Of a DNA stretch of 64,000 nt, positions 10,302 through 24,395 are shown one piece after another. Each line of letters begins with the position of its first letter. Positions within the stretch are counted from its first letter, which is position 1. The notes beneath the pieces were generated by a model, which did not search any database, was not told the origin of the DNA, and was given only the letters and a program-made list of their open reading frames with translations. Source of the DNA: Ooceraea biroi (lineage: Eukaryota > Arthropoda > Insecta > Hymenoptera > Formicidae); NCBI RefSeq assembly GCF_003672135.1, contig NC_039514.1:11025787-11089786 (forward strand). Direction: 5' to 3'. The translations under genes and the position numbers were made by a program.

Positions 10302-13300
10302 TTTGCGCGCTAAGGGAAATGCAATACAAGTCCGGTGCGCGTGTCGTTCGAGAGGCGCACCAAGGGTACTGATGGTTGAAGGTCGGTCTTTGTGCTATAA
10401 AAAGCAGAAATTCCAGGTAAGAGATTTACGCGCAGAGACGAATCCCTACCAAAATTAGCCGAGTTATATAACTAGTCTCAATATTTTTTTATCATATCTC
10501 ATACTTCTTTGATATAAAAATAATAGTCGATGTTGCAGGAAACAACATTATAAGGAATTAGCAGTCGTATTTTGCATTAATAAATTGCATTATAAATAGC
10601 TAGAAGCGGCATTTAGGCGATTCCACATTGCAGAGTACAGGAGGAATCGGTTGAACTTGAGATGAATTACGATGTTTCGTGGTTCACTTGGTTGAATTGA
10701 TCGACCTCATTCGCCAAGATAGATCGTTAATTTCGCTTCGGCAAACTGCTCTAAAAATAATTTATTGACTCCGTATTAGTGGAACGTGCGCCGACTGTGC
10801 GTCGCTTTGTCTCCTTTATACACGATGAGGTCCTTTTCTCCGTTCGTCGAACTTTGTCTGATCGATCATGGGAATATTTTATGCTTGCCAGCTTAATGGA
10901 CGGGGAAAGATAGACGTGCCATTTCTGTGTTGTAATTAGCCGCGATAAAATATCGGAAAGGGACGTTTCTTAAGGCAAGATTGAAAACTTGAAATGGAGA
11001 TGTGCAAACTCACGGAATCGGGGAAGATACATTTCGCTCATTTCGCCAATTAATAACGACAACATTCGCGGCAAAGTTGCTATACCATTAGATTTGCCGC
11101 CACGTGTTTTGCATTTGTCACGATCGTTGCACTTGCAACTTGGAACAACTTTGGCCAGTATCCAAGTGATCGACATCATCAGTCAGCGTTCCTGTAAACT
11201 TATATGTGCGCTAATATTTCTTTCGTGCTTTCAAGAGGCACCCGCTGCAGGACGCCAGCGATGACAGTGGAATTTTAAATGAATCGGAAGGCCTCGTTTA
11301 GATTCCTTTAAGTGTTCTGTATGCCGAGCTCGTGCACCAATTTCTACAAACTGCGAACCGAATATTCCCGCATATTGGCAAAACTTTTCACTGCGCTCTC
11401 GTCACCAGCCACACTTGGCCGGCCATAATTCGGTTAACGCGCGATGGTTAATAAGCATTAATCCAAACGGAATATTTTATTTTCTCCCCGTGTGTAACTA
11501 CATTTCTCATGCGCGAGCACGTATTCCACTATAACCGTCGATTATCTTCCTTCTTTTTTTATACACCGGGAAAGTAATAAAGCAACAAAACGACGAGCGC
11601 TTGATAGTACTTTTAGGCCATTGTAATTTCGAACTCTTTCGCTTCGTTTAGGTCAACCGAAAGCGACTTTTGGACAATTCGTGGCTGGCTGTTCTCCAAT
11701 CTGCAACCGACGGCGCGCTCAATGTCGCGCGATGTACTTTGTCGTATGTGTACCGCCAACACGCGAAAACCTACCTAGTGCAATAGGCCAATGGCAAACG
11801 TGGCCAGTCTTTGGCTCGCACATCACAACGCTTTGTCCCTGCTATATTTATAAATACCAGACAAATTTTTGCTCCACACAAACGATCCACTCTGCGTTTC
11901 AATGGCCCGTAACGGCTCGAGTTCTTTTTTTTTCCCCGCGAAACATGCATGCTCTCCTTTTTTTTGTTGCTGAAAGACCACCTAACAGATTTGTGTGTCG
12001 TAACGTGTGTGAAAAGCGTGCAAATTTCCGCTCGTTTCGACAACTCCTTTGAATCTCGCCTAAAGTGATTTTATGTCTCTCGCATCAAATCATCAACGCG
12101 CATTATGATTTCATGTGAGCGCCGGCGAATGTTGACTTTGGAAACAACTCTCGAATGAGTTTTTCGTTCAATTAGATACTTAAAAGCGTCTCCATTCTTA
12201 TTTCTTCAGGAGAGAACGAACTTAGTCAATTAATGGAAATCGAATCAGTAGAGTCGAGAGCGAGAGAACAGAAATTAAATTCTTCCGTGTCCCCATTTCA
12301 ATCGATGTGTTGATTTGCCTTGGAGATATCGAGGGATCGATCCAACCGTTCTCAATCAATAAAACTGAAAAATCGCCAGATCAGAGCGGAGGCTGGCAGA
12401 ACGAACGTGCAACGACGCGGAGACGATCGGCCTGATCCGCGAAAGAGATTTCCGTCACGGTGACAATCTCGTTGATGGAACAAACGTGAAGTGACGCATG
12501 GAGCAGAAAAAACGAGCGGACTCAATTGACGTAAAGTCGGCTCATTCGTCTGAACGGGCGCGATGTCGACACTTTTGTAGAGCACGATCGATCGCCGTTC
12601 GCGCTTCGATAAAAAAGATCTCCGATTTTTTTCCCCAAATCTGCTTCAAAGGCGGCACATTATCGCGCAAATGATCACGATTGACGAGTCCTTTGAGAAA
12701 TTTCTGTATAATCGAGACTTCTGATGTGTCTTCAGATAAGTTCCGGAATTTCAAGCATAGTTTTATGAGATCGATCGGATGCAAATACATAATTTCCATC
12801 GCGTTAATTCCAGGGTACACAGACGTGCTCTATCAGGTATTCCCGTTCGGACGGAGGTAAACGATGAAATTAAATTCTACTGGAACAGTAGCCAGCCACG
12901 TCTCAAATCTCGTTCCACGTTATTCTTTCGCGGCATCGTTCCACGTAAGTGCATTTATCTGAATACATTCGGATACTCGCGTGTATCTAATATTGGGAAA
13001 TGTAATTCCTGTCTGACGATCACTCGGCCGGCATAACGGAAATATTGTCGATCGTGATAAGGGGAATATCCTGCGGGAATTGCCCCCGAGTAACCTAGTT
13101 TCGACCGGTTTCCCGTTCTTTATCGGCAGCGGAGATAAAACCGGGGATTCTGTTTCGCGAGCTCTAGATCCGCCAGAGAGACTGAGGCAGTGAGGCGGTC
13201 TTTTCTCGCGAGAGCTCGCATGCGCGCATCCGCAAAGCTTCTGGCGTTATAAACATTATAAACGTTCACCACGTCCGTAAAATAAAGGAACAAAAATTAT

Positions 13301-16300
13301 GAAGTGCAAGAGACATACGCTAGCTGAGTATAAATGTCGATTTCGTGTGCCATAACGGTTGTCGTTAAACGTTTATTATTTCATTTTCCTGAAGCGTGCA
13401 CTCGTTCCGTTTGTGTTCAGTTTGGGAAGGATGCATCAGAGAATTCGCGTTCGCGTCATAGGTGCTCGTGAGAAGTCTGCTTAACAGTCAAGAAGACGAT
13501 AAATATTTAGTTAGCTAGTAGTCGGAAGCACGGCGGGACTATTTCGAGCTGCCGTCGAGCTGAGTTAATAAAACAGATGTGAAATAGAATACGCGAATGT
13601 TGGGAAGCGAATAAATTTCACAGCTTCGAGGCTGTTGCACGGACTTGCGTTCGCGAGTTTGCGGCTAATTCATATAATCGTTTCAAATAGCGTTGTGCGT
13701 GACAATTTATGAAAATTATAATCAGACAAAGTGCGGTGCTTTTGGAAAGAGAGGAGGCGCAATGCCAAAATGTATTTGTAAAACACAGACAACAGACAGG
13801 AGACGCGGATTATCGGACGATTAATTGTCGGTGATAATGAACGAGGACGGTGTATTTTTGATCGATTGTTCGGTGGAGAACGAGTATCGCGTGTTGTCCC
13901 ACTGGCGTCGAGTTTGAACGTTCGCCGATATCGATGAAGTTCTCTTCACGTTGACGAAGCAATTAGTTAACCAGCGTGTAATTGTGGCTTCCTCGTGGTC
14001 GGTGACGTGAAAATTTTAACGAAGCGTGTCCATTCAATTATCTTCCAAGGGAGAGAGAGAGAGGAGAGAGAGTGAGAGTAAGTGCATCGCTTTCGACCCT
14101 CTCTCTCAGCACTGTTCTTTCCCAATAATCGAATATTCGTTCAACGAGAGTAAGAGCACGTCTTAAAACCAACCCTTAAATCAAATTTCAGCACGAATAC
14201 TTCATAAAGTTACTCAAGAATCCCATTAAGTATTCCACGGGAATAAGATCCTGGAGTCTAGTGCTGCTCGCTGAACGCTTCGCAAAAAAGCAATTTTCTT
14301 TTTTTCCACCTCTGACGTAACAGCATGTTCCTCACCTAAATGAATAAGAAAGCGTAAGGGAAGAAGCCGCCAGTCGAGTGTCAGGTTCGCCCGTTCGCGC
14401 GTCTCGTATTGTCTTCCAGGAATTACATTTTCCGACGTTTCAAGCATGCAAAGTTTCGCCTGAGATACGCGTATAATGTGTACACGCACGTACGTATACA
14501 TGTGTTGCACACATGTGATGAACGCGCGCTCGTCTATCCGCGCGGTGTGGAAACTTTTATCGGTACCTGTCAGACTGTCAGGGACGAGTCCCCGCGGAGC
14601 AGTTTCCGGTCTATTAGAGGCGGTGTCGCATTTTGCATCCGTCCGTCGAACGCGTTACGATAGAAGCGGCATTTGCGACTACGAAAGCAGAATCAGATTT
14701 TACCGCGGCCGATCGTTCCGTCTCTGCGAGCTGATTTGAGAAAAGTAAGATGATACTTGCAGCTTGACAGCGTCAAGCAAGTATCTCCGTGTACGAGCAA
14801 GCTATTTCCTTCCATCTCGACTACAATTTTTTTTTACGTTAAAGGTAATCTCTTCAGGTAGATGTGCATGAAAGAGAACGTAAATGATGCCGATCGGTCG
14901 ATTCTTTATTTCGTAATAGAATGCACTGTATGTCCTCTGTGACGTCATTAGGTAGGTGCCTCTCTCGCGTTCAACGTCAATGCGCTACCACAGAGCGTCG
15001 GGTCAACCGAGGTCGAGGTGGTAACCTACCTCTACCAACTACGTCATTCTGAAAACCCTTCAGCTGTCTTTGACGTTGACGTCGACGGCGCCAGAAGAAA
15101 AAAAATCTTGCCTTAATGCGTGCTCATTTTTCTGTAACATCGTCCCTAAATATTTAATAAAACTTGAAGAGAAATTGTAGAGGCTGACAAGAAGAAAATC
15201 CGACTGTTTTAGCAACGATTTAAATTTTCTTTATCAGTGTAATATATTATATAATTATACAATTCGATTTTGTGTGTGTGTGTATTATTTAATACGTGTC
15301 ATCGTTTAGTTAGTGATTAATGTCATCGTGATACATCGAGAATTTAATTAATTAGTGACACCGTTGCGTTTCGACGTAATTATGTCAAGTCTTATTGAGA
15401 TTCGGCGTCCATGTGACCAAGTTATTTTGAGCTTATACCAAGGTGGCAGGGTAAACTTACGAAAATACTGGTGTTGGGGTCAAGGCTAAACTCGGCATGC
15501 GACTATGGCATTTATATGCAATTATATTCGTCTCTTGAATTTCGTATATCACCATCTAGAGAGTGATATGCAATATATATCATCAAATATCGATCAACTC
15601 ATGCTCAAAATACGGTAATCTACATGTTTTTGCGTAATATGCAATTTTCATGTCAATCCAAGGTATCGCGGGAAATTACACAGTATTTCAAGTTTCATTT
15701 ACTTCAGAGTTTGCAATTCCTAGAGTTTTGTATCGAAATAACTTTACTTATTTAAAGATGTACAGTAGAAAATAAAAATAAATAATTTCTCTTAACAATT
15801 CTGTTAAGAAAAAATATTTTTTTGTTTAAATATGTGAAAATAGTAGTGCAAATATCATGGTCGATATTATGTTGATCAGTTATGTAATATGTAAGAACGC
15901 AGAGAAACTGAAATGTCCTACATGAATATTTGTGCACAAGATGCATCCTCAGTTATTCAGCAGTCAGGCTATCATCATATAGGTTGAGTGATTCATTAAT
16001 GAAGCTGTAAGCAACTACGACCCATTCGAATGTTAATAAACACGATGCGGTTTTGTACAGTCGCTGATATACGGATGCCGCTGGTGTTGATTGCATTCCG
16101 TTTTTAAATCAATCTAGCAATCAGGAATCGTATAACAAGCTCGTTTTCCATTTTTTTTCAATATTTTTCGTTACGTGAATCAAGCGTTGATATTAAATTT
16201 TTGTTTATTTGACTGACTTCTGATAAAAAAACATTCGATATTTCGTTCCAGATTTTCTGTTCAATCAAGTGATTTTTAATCGAGTAATCATCGATAATAA

Positions 16301-19300
16301 CAACAGAAATTGTAGTTACATGCGTGTGTGTAACTGCAATCATCTATTCATAATTCGCACAATGTTATTTTCAATGTTATTAAATCGATGTTATTAAAAT
16401 AATCGATGTTATTAAAAAATATCTTCTTTATAATACTAAACGCAAAACTGCACACGTAATCTAGAATCATTGACAAATGATCCTACTGTTCCTCTCAGAA
16501 TGCTGAGAATTGTTGAGTAAAAACCTAGCAAGATAAGATGGCGTTAAAGCGTCTAATGCCAACTTCTCGTGCCAGAATCAGCAGCTCATTCGAAAGAATT
16601 TGGCGTGATACGCAGACACATTTTGCATTCCCGCTGTTTTTCAAACTTTTTCGCATAATTCAATTATCTTTACAACATCGAATCGATCTCCCTAAGCGAA
16701 TAGGCAGAAATGAATAAAATCATCAGTGGAGGACGTCAATTAAAAGCAAGCGCCGAAGCTGATCGCACGAGGTTCCCGCGCGAAGTCTCGCACGTTCTCA
16801 AAATACGACGTGACCAATTTTCTCTAACGAGCCCGATCGCAAATAATGCTCCTTGGCACGTGGATGGTCGCCAATGATGGAACCGTCGACCGCGGAACCC
16901 CGCGGTGCATGCCCGAAAAATTAAGTTTAAGCCGTCGCGGCGAGGTCCGTAAAAGTGGCAAATCCAAAGTAGGCGTTCGCGCCTCGTGTTCAGGAGGGTA
17001 GAATCCCCATCAATAACTGGCCCGGCTGATCGATCGAATCGGAAGGAAGGAGGGAAGAGATGAGGGAGAATAAATCAGAGAGGAAGCAAAGTATCGCGAT
17101 TCATCGCGGTCGGTTATCCGAGTGAAAGCGACCGCGACTGAGTCAGACAGACCGTCTGACCTTCGAGCGCGGCATTACTACTGCAATAGCTCGATATACT
17201 CGTGGCTACCCCACGTAGCCCGGCATGATGCCACCCCCTACGACCTTATGCGTTCTTACGGCGGGAGTACCGTCTACGTGTGTATGCCACACTGTGCATT
17301 CTGCGCGGATAGGTGTCTCTGCAATTATTATCCGCGCAAATAGAATCTATTTTTATAATTGGATAACGCTACAAGAGAGGAAAATCGAACGCTATAGAAA
17401 GCAAATGTGTCCGGCGAGCACATGGCTTTCTTTCAGAGCCTGAAGGACTGTTTTATGAATCGAATTAAAAACCTCTCTCATTGAATAACAAGAACGCTGA
17501 AAACGTGGAAAGCACCCTTTATTGATAATTTTATCGATAAATGTCGCAATAGTTTTTTTCATTATTCATATGCAAGCACGTGGACACTTTCCATTGACAT
17601 TAATTTTACATTGACCGAGTCGAAACATAAATAGGGAAAAACGATAGTAACGTTGTTGAACTGCAGAAAGCTAGTTTAGCGTGTTGGCTTGTGTCGCGTC
17701 GGCCTGGCTGGCACGAAAAGACACTACTATGTCATGGCCACGACGAAACGTTGTCTTGGACGACTTTCGTTGGATACGCAGACACGTATCCATTATTTTA
17801 TACAGGAGGATACTACGACAATGAGGAGGAAAAAATAGTTTTTAACTAATGTTCCGTTCCTCCCCCACGCTTCATTTATTTAAATTTATGTCTGCTGAAA
17901 CGACGAACATATTGGGGACATTTATTTTATTCCTTTCTTTTCCTTTCTTTTAAACCATTTATCAGCTTGAATGATTTTGGTTGCTAAGGAATGGAACTAA
18001 AATTTATAGATGCGTGCAAGTAATAATTTACAATTCCCGATCGTTTTACATCATAATGGAAGCGCGCGTTCTCGTGAACCTATGCCAGCGCTTTGATTAA
18101 CAACTTACGTACACAGAGACACAATGTGGAGACGATGCGAAAGGTAGCAATCAGTACTATCGAAACTTATTATGCAACCATAACTCCGCGTTTACTGCAG
18201 CCTTCACCTCAGGTGGTAAGAAACTTACGTCATTATGGAGCGGATAGATACGCCAACATCACGCACGTACATCTCGCATATTCGAAGGACACCTCTTTAC
18301 TAAGAAAATAGAACCTACGCGCAAGCATTATCTCCCATATCTTACCGAAGTAAACAAGGATAGTACGAGATAAGCTCAGAAATCTCAGCTGATTGGTTTC
18401 ATAAATACGTGTTTTTGATTTATCTCAAGATGGGAAACACGTAAACATGAAGAGAACAGACTGTTCAAAACCGAATAAGATCTATTTTAAGATCTTGATC
18501 CATAGTACATCGAGTTTCTCGGCAGTCGATCGATTGATGTTCGTGACTGATCCAAGTGCGTGGATCTCATTAATTGGGGGTCGATCGTGTCGGAGATGGT
18601 AGATGGGTGAAGGTTGCAGTAAAAGTCATGATTACGGTTACAAGAGAAGTACAAGTAGGCGATTCAAGCACGATCGATCTCGCTTGTCAACGTAAAAAAT
18701 AAATGAAATTCTTTTTCCTTTCTTTTCTTGTTCTATGTCGATAAGCGATGGTCTCCGTTAAAAATGAACGAACATCGGCCCAAGGTGCGTAGTTTAATTT
18801 GTTGGGGAGCAGCGTGCTTGATGCTTTATTGAATAATGGCTTTCGTGTCTTAGGAAACCCCTCAAGCTCATGCTGTACGAAGAGGGATTACGTAAGCATC
18901 GATTTGTTGATCTAGCCTTTGTATCACTTATTGGACAATTATTTGACATTTATCCAGCATCGTGCCAAACGTAGGATTTCATTATGATTGATATATCGCA
19001 TATCGGACCGCTCGAAAGTTTCAGCGGCGCGATGCACGTGAATCGCTGACATTATATATAGACGCGGCAGAGATCGGTGAGAATTGCGAACCAAAGATAA
19101 ATGCTGGGAAAATACAACGGCAAACTCATCTATTCTTGTGGATGCTAAAGTAAGCCATGTGTATTCGTTCTCACGTAATTTTTTTCTCGGGCTGCTCGGT
19201 ATGCGGTCGATCTCGGTCAGGCATGCGTCTACTGCATTATCGATGCTTACAATAGAAGATGCACTCTCATTGTATCTCTACGGTTCTTTGAGAAACTTTG

Positions 19301-22300
19301 AAACTTCTCGGTTTTCCTGTTATCCCTCGTATCTTTGTGGATGTAGCTATTGCAGAAAATTGCGCATAGCTTTCCACGCGACGTTCTTTTGAATTTTCTT
19401 GCTTGATAGATTTCCATCGCCGTTTAATATGTCAAGGTTGCCACCGGTATCGCTTCCTTCTTCTCGTTTTATCAATATAGATGATCGCGCGCGCGTATGT
19501 ATGTATTCATTATTTCTCCAAGAAAATGTAAAGTGGCCATATGGTACGGGTGTAGAGGTCGATAAAAGGGTGCACACGTTATCGGTGGCATTACGAAACG
19601 GAGTGGTCGAACGGCCAGGGTCGCATTAACGGGTGCCTGCGTGCTTTGACGATCATGAGACCATGCTTGCCCCTAAACAATTCAATCTAAGCAATTCTGA
19701 TTAGAATAGAACCCCTCAGAGAAATTACTTATTTGTGCAGAAAGTTTTTTGCGCGCACGTGCGAGATCCTTGGTCACGCGTTACGAATATCGCAGATAAA
19801 TTTCGTAGATTTAACCTGACGTTAACTTGAAGATTAAAAGTTAACGATGAAGCAGCGAGTTTGGCGAGCAAAGGAGTTCATAAAAAATTATTTACGTCAA
19901 CAACGTTTTAGCTTGTGATCTCTCACGATGTCAATTTTATGCGGTGGAGGAAAATTTCATTAAAATTTTATCAAAGGTATATACGTTTCGCTTATAATAA
20001 AGCTGCGGAGTATGTAGAAAAAAAGAGGAAGAAAAAAAAATTCAGAATACCAAGAAAGATTTAATACACTTAATAAAGTAATAAAATACGCTACGTCTTG
20101 ATTACAATCTCGAAATCAATATCGAACAGAATATATTTTTGGATCAGGAGAAACGAGATTCACGCAAAGTACTTTTTCGCCATGCCCGATGTTAAACAAT
20201 TTGCGAAATTGTTATTAATGTTCCTCGCTCATAAAATCGAATTAGAGATGATAGCACGCATGAACGAGGTCACGAGGCCAAGGTTCTCAGCATTATTGTA
20301 TCCTTGAGCGTTCCTTGTCACATTGGCTAATGCTCCTCACAGCTCATGATCAAACTGTCCTCATGCGAAGCGCATATGCGTGTATCGTTGCGATTACAAG
20401 CAACTGTCCTCGTATGGAACGGCTCTACTAAAACTTTTCCTTCATATAGCTATATATAAAATGTATAATACATTCATAATATATAATTCATAAAATTATA
20501 ATTCTTTGATTGTTTGATCAATTATGAGGGATCAATTACGAGTTGTTAATGATGAAAATTAATGTGTTGCTAAAAGTATAATAAATGAAAGTTTTCATTT
20601 TATGAATTATTAATTTTCATACTAAATTATTACATTGATTTGATGGCAAGAATATGTTATTAGCTTATAACATATTTATGCGACAGAATATTTTTGCGTT
20701 TCCCTGAAATTAAATTTTGCAAAATATCGATATCTGTGTTTACGTTGCGTTACCACGGTGAAGATTCGAGAAATACGATTGTGCTCCTTGTGATCGCGAA
20801 AGTTTTCCCATGTACGATCGTTATCGTAAAGAGATCGTATCATATTTAGAGGCATTGTTTCATTTTTTTTTTAGATGGCGACGGTAACTCCACGCTGAGA
20901 CGATAATGCAACGCTGAAGGGCCTTCCACTCGCGAAAGCGGATGAAGAGGGCCGAGTGTAAGGATGAGTGCTCGTAAGAGTTGAAGGGGAAAATCTACAC
21001 AACGAATAGCAACAGCCTGCCTCGTCCATTGCGACCAGCTACATATCTCACGTTAAGGTACGACAAAATCATACACGACAATATTATAAGAAATAATATA
21101 CACCATTATTATTACAAAAAGATCGCAAAATGCGAAAATGTCTTCCTATGCAGAAATACTGAATTATCAGAAATGATAATGGCGATTCTCATTTTACTGA
21201 GTCGTTTACTGGGTTGTCTAGGTCTGCTGGGCCCTAGGGAAACCAGCCAACGATTCCCATTTCTTCTCCATGATGGTGTACTACATCGTCCGCGCGCAAC
21301 CTTGTCCCTCATCTATTCCTTACCCCGCGCGTCCTTTCGGCTTCGCGTGATTCCTCGTTCTGCCGACATGACTCGTGCCATGACGTGATTAAACAGCCTC
21401 GACAAAGTTGACCTCTCCCATTCCCACAAACCACCCTTCCGCGACCACTGCTCGACAACTTAACGGTCAAGTTCCTCCCTCGCGACGGTTGGCCGTGTCA
21501 GCGGAACCTGCCAACTTGGTAGATACGTTGTGGCACGGTCAAGTTCCTTCGCCACTAAGCGATAAGCTATTATCCAATTACAAGAACGAAACATTCCAAA
21601 TCTCTTCTCAAACGCTGACGGTAACTGCACTACGCAAACCCAAAAGACTTAATTAAGAATGCCCAAGAGACACCTAATCTCGGTCTTCTGGAGCGTTATC
21701 CAATCAAGAATCAACGTCGCGGAAGGGCAAAGGGCGCGCAGAAGGTAGCGATTCAATGGTACTGCAATTTGAGATGCGCGCGCGCGCGTGGAACCCCGAT
21801 TTTGTCACCTGAGTAAGATGCTCGCCGGTTGGCGGGCACGAAGAAGACCTGAGACTCGCGGGGAGGGCCGCGTGAAGAAGAAAAGGTGGAACGAAAGGAG
21901 CGTGGCGTGAATACGAGTCGTGCGCGAGCTCTCAGAATGGAACGAGCTGAAGCGACGTGACGTAGTCTAGCGTTCCGTGCCGCAACGCCTCGTATTGATC
22001 GGACGACATCAGCTGTACGCTGCTGGTAGTTTATACCAGCGTGGACGCCCGCCGGTCTGACTGCCATTGGCCACTATCGCCGCTGCTCTCTTTCCTTTTC
22101 CTCTTGCATAACGATGTCAATGTGTCACTGTTACGCTCCCGAGGCTGGCAAGACGCGCGGAAATTTGCCCAATCTATGAGGGCTCGGAGAGAGGGAGACG
22201 GGAATACTTTACCTTTTTATGCAAACATATTCTGCGGTTTTTCGTTTGAAGCTTTACTTTAGTCGAGGCACGTTAATCTGAAATTTAGATTTGAAGGACA

Positions 22301-24385
22301 CCTTGAAAACAGATGGGAAAGGAACCTGTGTGTGTGCGTGCGTATTTACATGGAAAAGTTCCTGTTCCTGTATGTAAAAAATACAATTTCGTTGGTTAAT
22401 ACTGAGTGAAAGATTAGTTCGGCGAAATCCGTGGCTCGCCTTTGATATTTCCTGCTATTTCTCATTTCGGAATCAGTACCCGTCTCGCGTGAAAAGCAAC
22501 CGAATGTAAAAGATTTCGATTACGTGATTTCGCGGCAACCTGATATCTTATTTATGTCTCAATCGCGTATTTTATTCCGCGAATGTTATCGACGCACCAA
22601 ACAAATAATGAGCCAGCGTACTGCGATGATCGATTATCGATCCTTGATGAATTATCACGCAACTGGCGGACGTTATTTATAGGCAATTATTCGTGCGTCT
22701 CTATTATTACCGTCTTTTCTAAGTGTAACGATGCTATTATTGATTATTACGTGTTATCGGCATAAAAGCATGCACTAATTTTATCGCGTGCACGGGACCG
22801 GTAGGCGTGAGCGGCCGGTACTACAATTATACCCGTATACTTGACCCCATGTACGATGCCTCGTCGGTGGCTTCAATATTTAGCGATTTACCACACGCTC
22901 CGCATGCGCTTTGCATCGTCGTTTCGTATTCGGGATATGGCGTACACGTATCAGGCATCGTTATTACACGCGCGACACCGGCCATCAGTATAATTTTCTT
23001 ATAGCTGCACACACTAAGCCCGAGTCCCCCTCGCTGTGTCAACATCTATAGCTAAGTGGCACCAAGTAGGGGTGGGCGCGATTCTTTCCCGTTACTTTCT
23101 AGATCGCAGCGCTATGCATAATAAAAAAATTAAGAAGCAAAATTTAGCCGCACGAAGTTAGCAACGATGACGAGTGACGGGATAATCAATGTTGATGTAT
23201 GTATAATTGTATAATATAATCGATCCCTGTGATTTTATAATAAATTACCTTTCACCCTCTCACTAGGCGGTTACTTAGATTTACGATTCTTTAAAGAACA
23301 CGAAAATGCCTATATCAGATTCTATATGTTGAAAAAGATGTAGATTACTTGCACGCACTGTGTTTCGCGTAAGCAATTTTCGGAGACACTTGCCGTTCGA
23401 TTGAAATTTACCGGCTTGAAAGTGACGGTTGCGCGAAGCCATGTGTCGTGCGGGACGAACGACGTTACCATCAATATTGGAGTTCCTTTCCTAAGTAGAT
23501 TGGTACAGCAATCTAGTTAAGCCAAGGCTTTTCTAATAGGGATCGTAGGGAGGTACTCTACGACTGATTTGATCCGTGAAGGTTCAAGAATTGGCTTAAC
23601 AAATTAAAGCGATCTACAAAGCGGCGTATTATGTCTCTCGATAATCTATCTATTTTCGATAAATTACAATTTATCGAAATTAACAAATTATTACATGTAT
23701 TTATAGATTTGATAATATTATATAACTGAAAATTTGTTTATTTAAAGATTGTTATATTGAAAAGTTATTATGACATTTTGATCTAAAGCGTCTGACAAAT
23801 AAAGCATTGCCGAGCTAATATTGTTAGTATATCTACTATGCGTGAATAATATTTTACTCATAAACTAAGACTGGAAAGAGCATATGCAAAAGGCATTTCC
23901 GCGAGGATGCTAAATTTAACTACAATGGCACATTTTCTGTCAAAAGAGCAGGTTGCCGCACGACGAGATATGAAGCGATTGTGCACGAACTTCGCATGTA
24001 AGGAGGTACAATTAACCGTTTGTTCTTTGCAACCGCGATTAAACGAGTCGCGTTTAATTATTGTTCAGGAAAAGCTTTTAATTAGACCTAGTAGTGCGCA
24101 TAAAACTGCCTCATGGGATTACGAAGCCAAAGATGTTTAACTTTGAGTTCATCGTAAAGCAAATGAATTGCTCATCCTCGCTTTTTATTCTCCATATGGC
24201 CAGCTGAAACTTTTACCGTATTTAAAGTTAAATGCACGTTTCTATCTCGTTACGAAATTAAAGAAAAGAGATAGTTGCGTAAAAATATATCAAAGTATAA
24301 TTATTAAAGAATTTTTGAAAATAAAAACATGACTTAATCAATAAGCAAACTAGTTTTTATAATATTGATATGTTTTCTGTTTCAG

Positions 24386-24394
24386 ATGACATAG
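24386..24394 (+). promoter_or_regulatory. Minimal upstream ORF (Met-Thr-stop)
   Basis: Directly after the splice acceptor tttcag at 24385 the exon starts ATG ACA TAG, ending one base before the main ATG at 24396. A two-codon upstream frame this close could lower initiation, or favour reinitiation, at the channel start codon. The effect is inference. The sequence is plain. Confidence 0.55.
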
Positions 24395-24395
24395 A

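Larger units (their letters stand above)
6339..24385 (+). other. Presumed 18-kb first intron of pHCl
   Basis: No recognisable protein-coding exon was found. It is CpG-rich DNA with patches of AT-rich sequence, a GA-rich tract near 14050-14080, a GT run near 15273, alternating CG tracts near 7350 and 21780, a perfect hairpin at 9533-9577 and a mariner remnant at about 9616-10301. All open frames here look like chance frames in GC-rich DNA. Large 5' introns are normal for insect neuronal channel genes. Whether independent non-coding transcripts start inside it cannot be told from sequence. Confidence 0.4.

Noticed and set aside
12352..12820. Minus-strand frames in the large intron
   Set aside because: No splice logic, no homology I recognise, overlapped by other frames.
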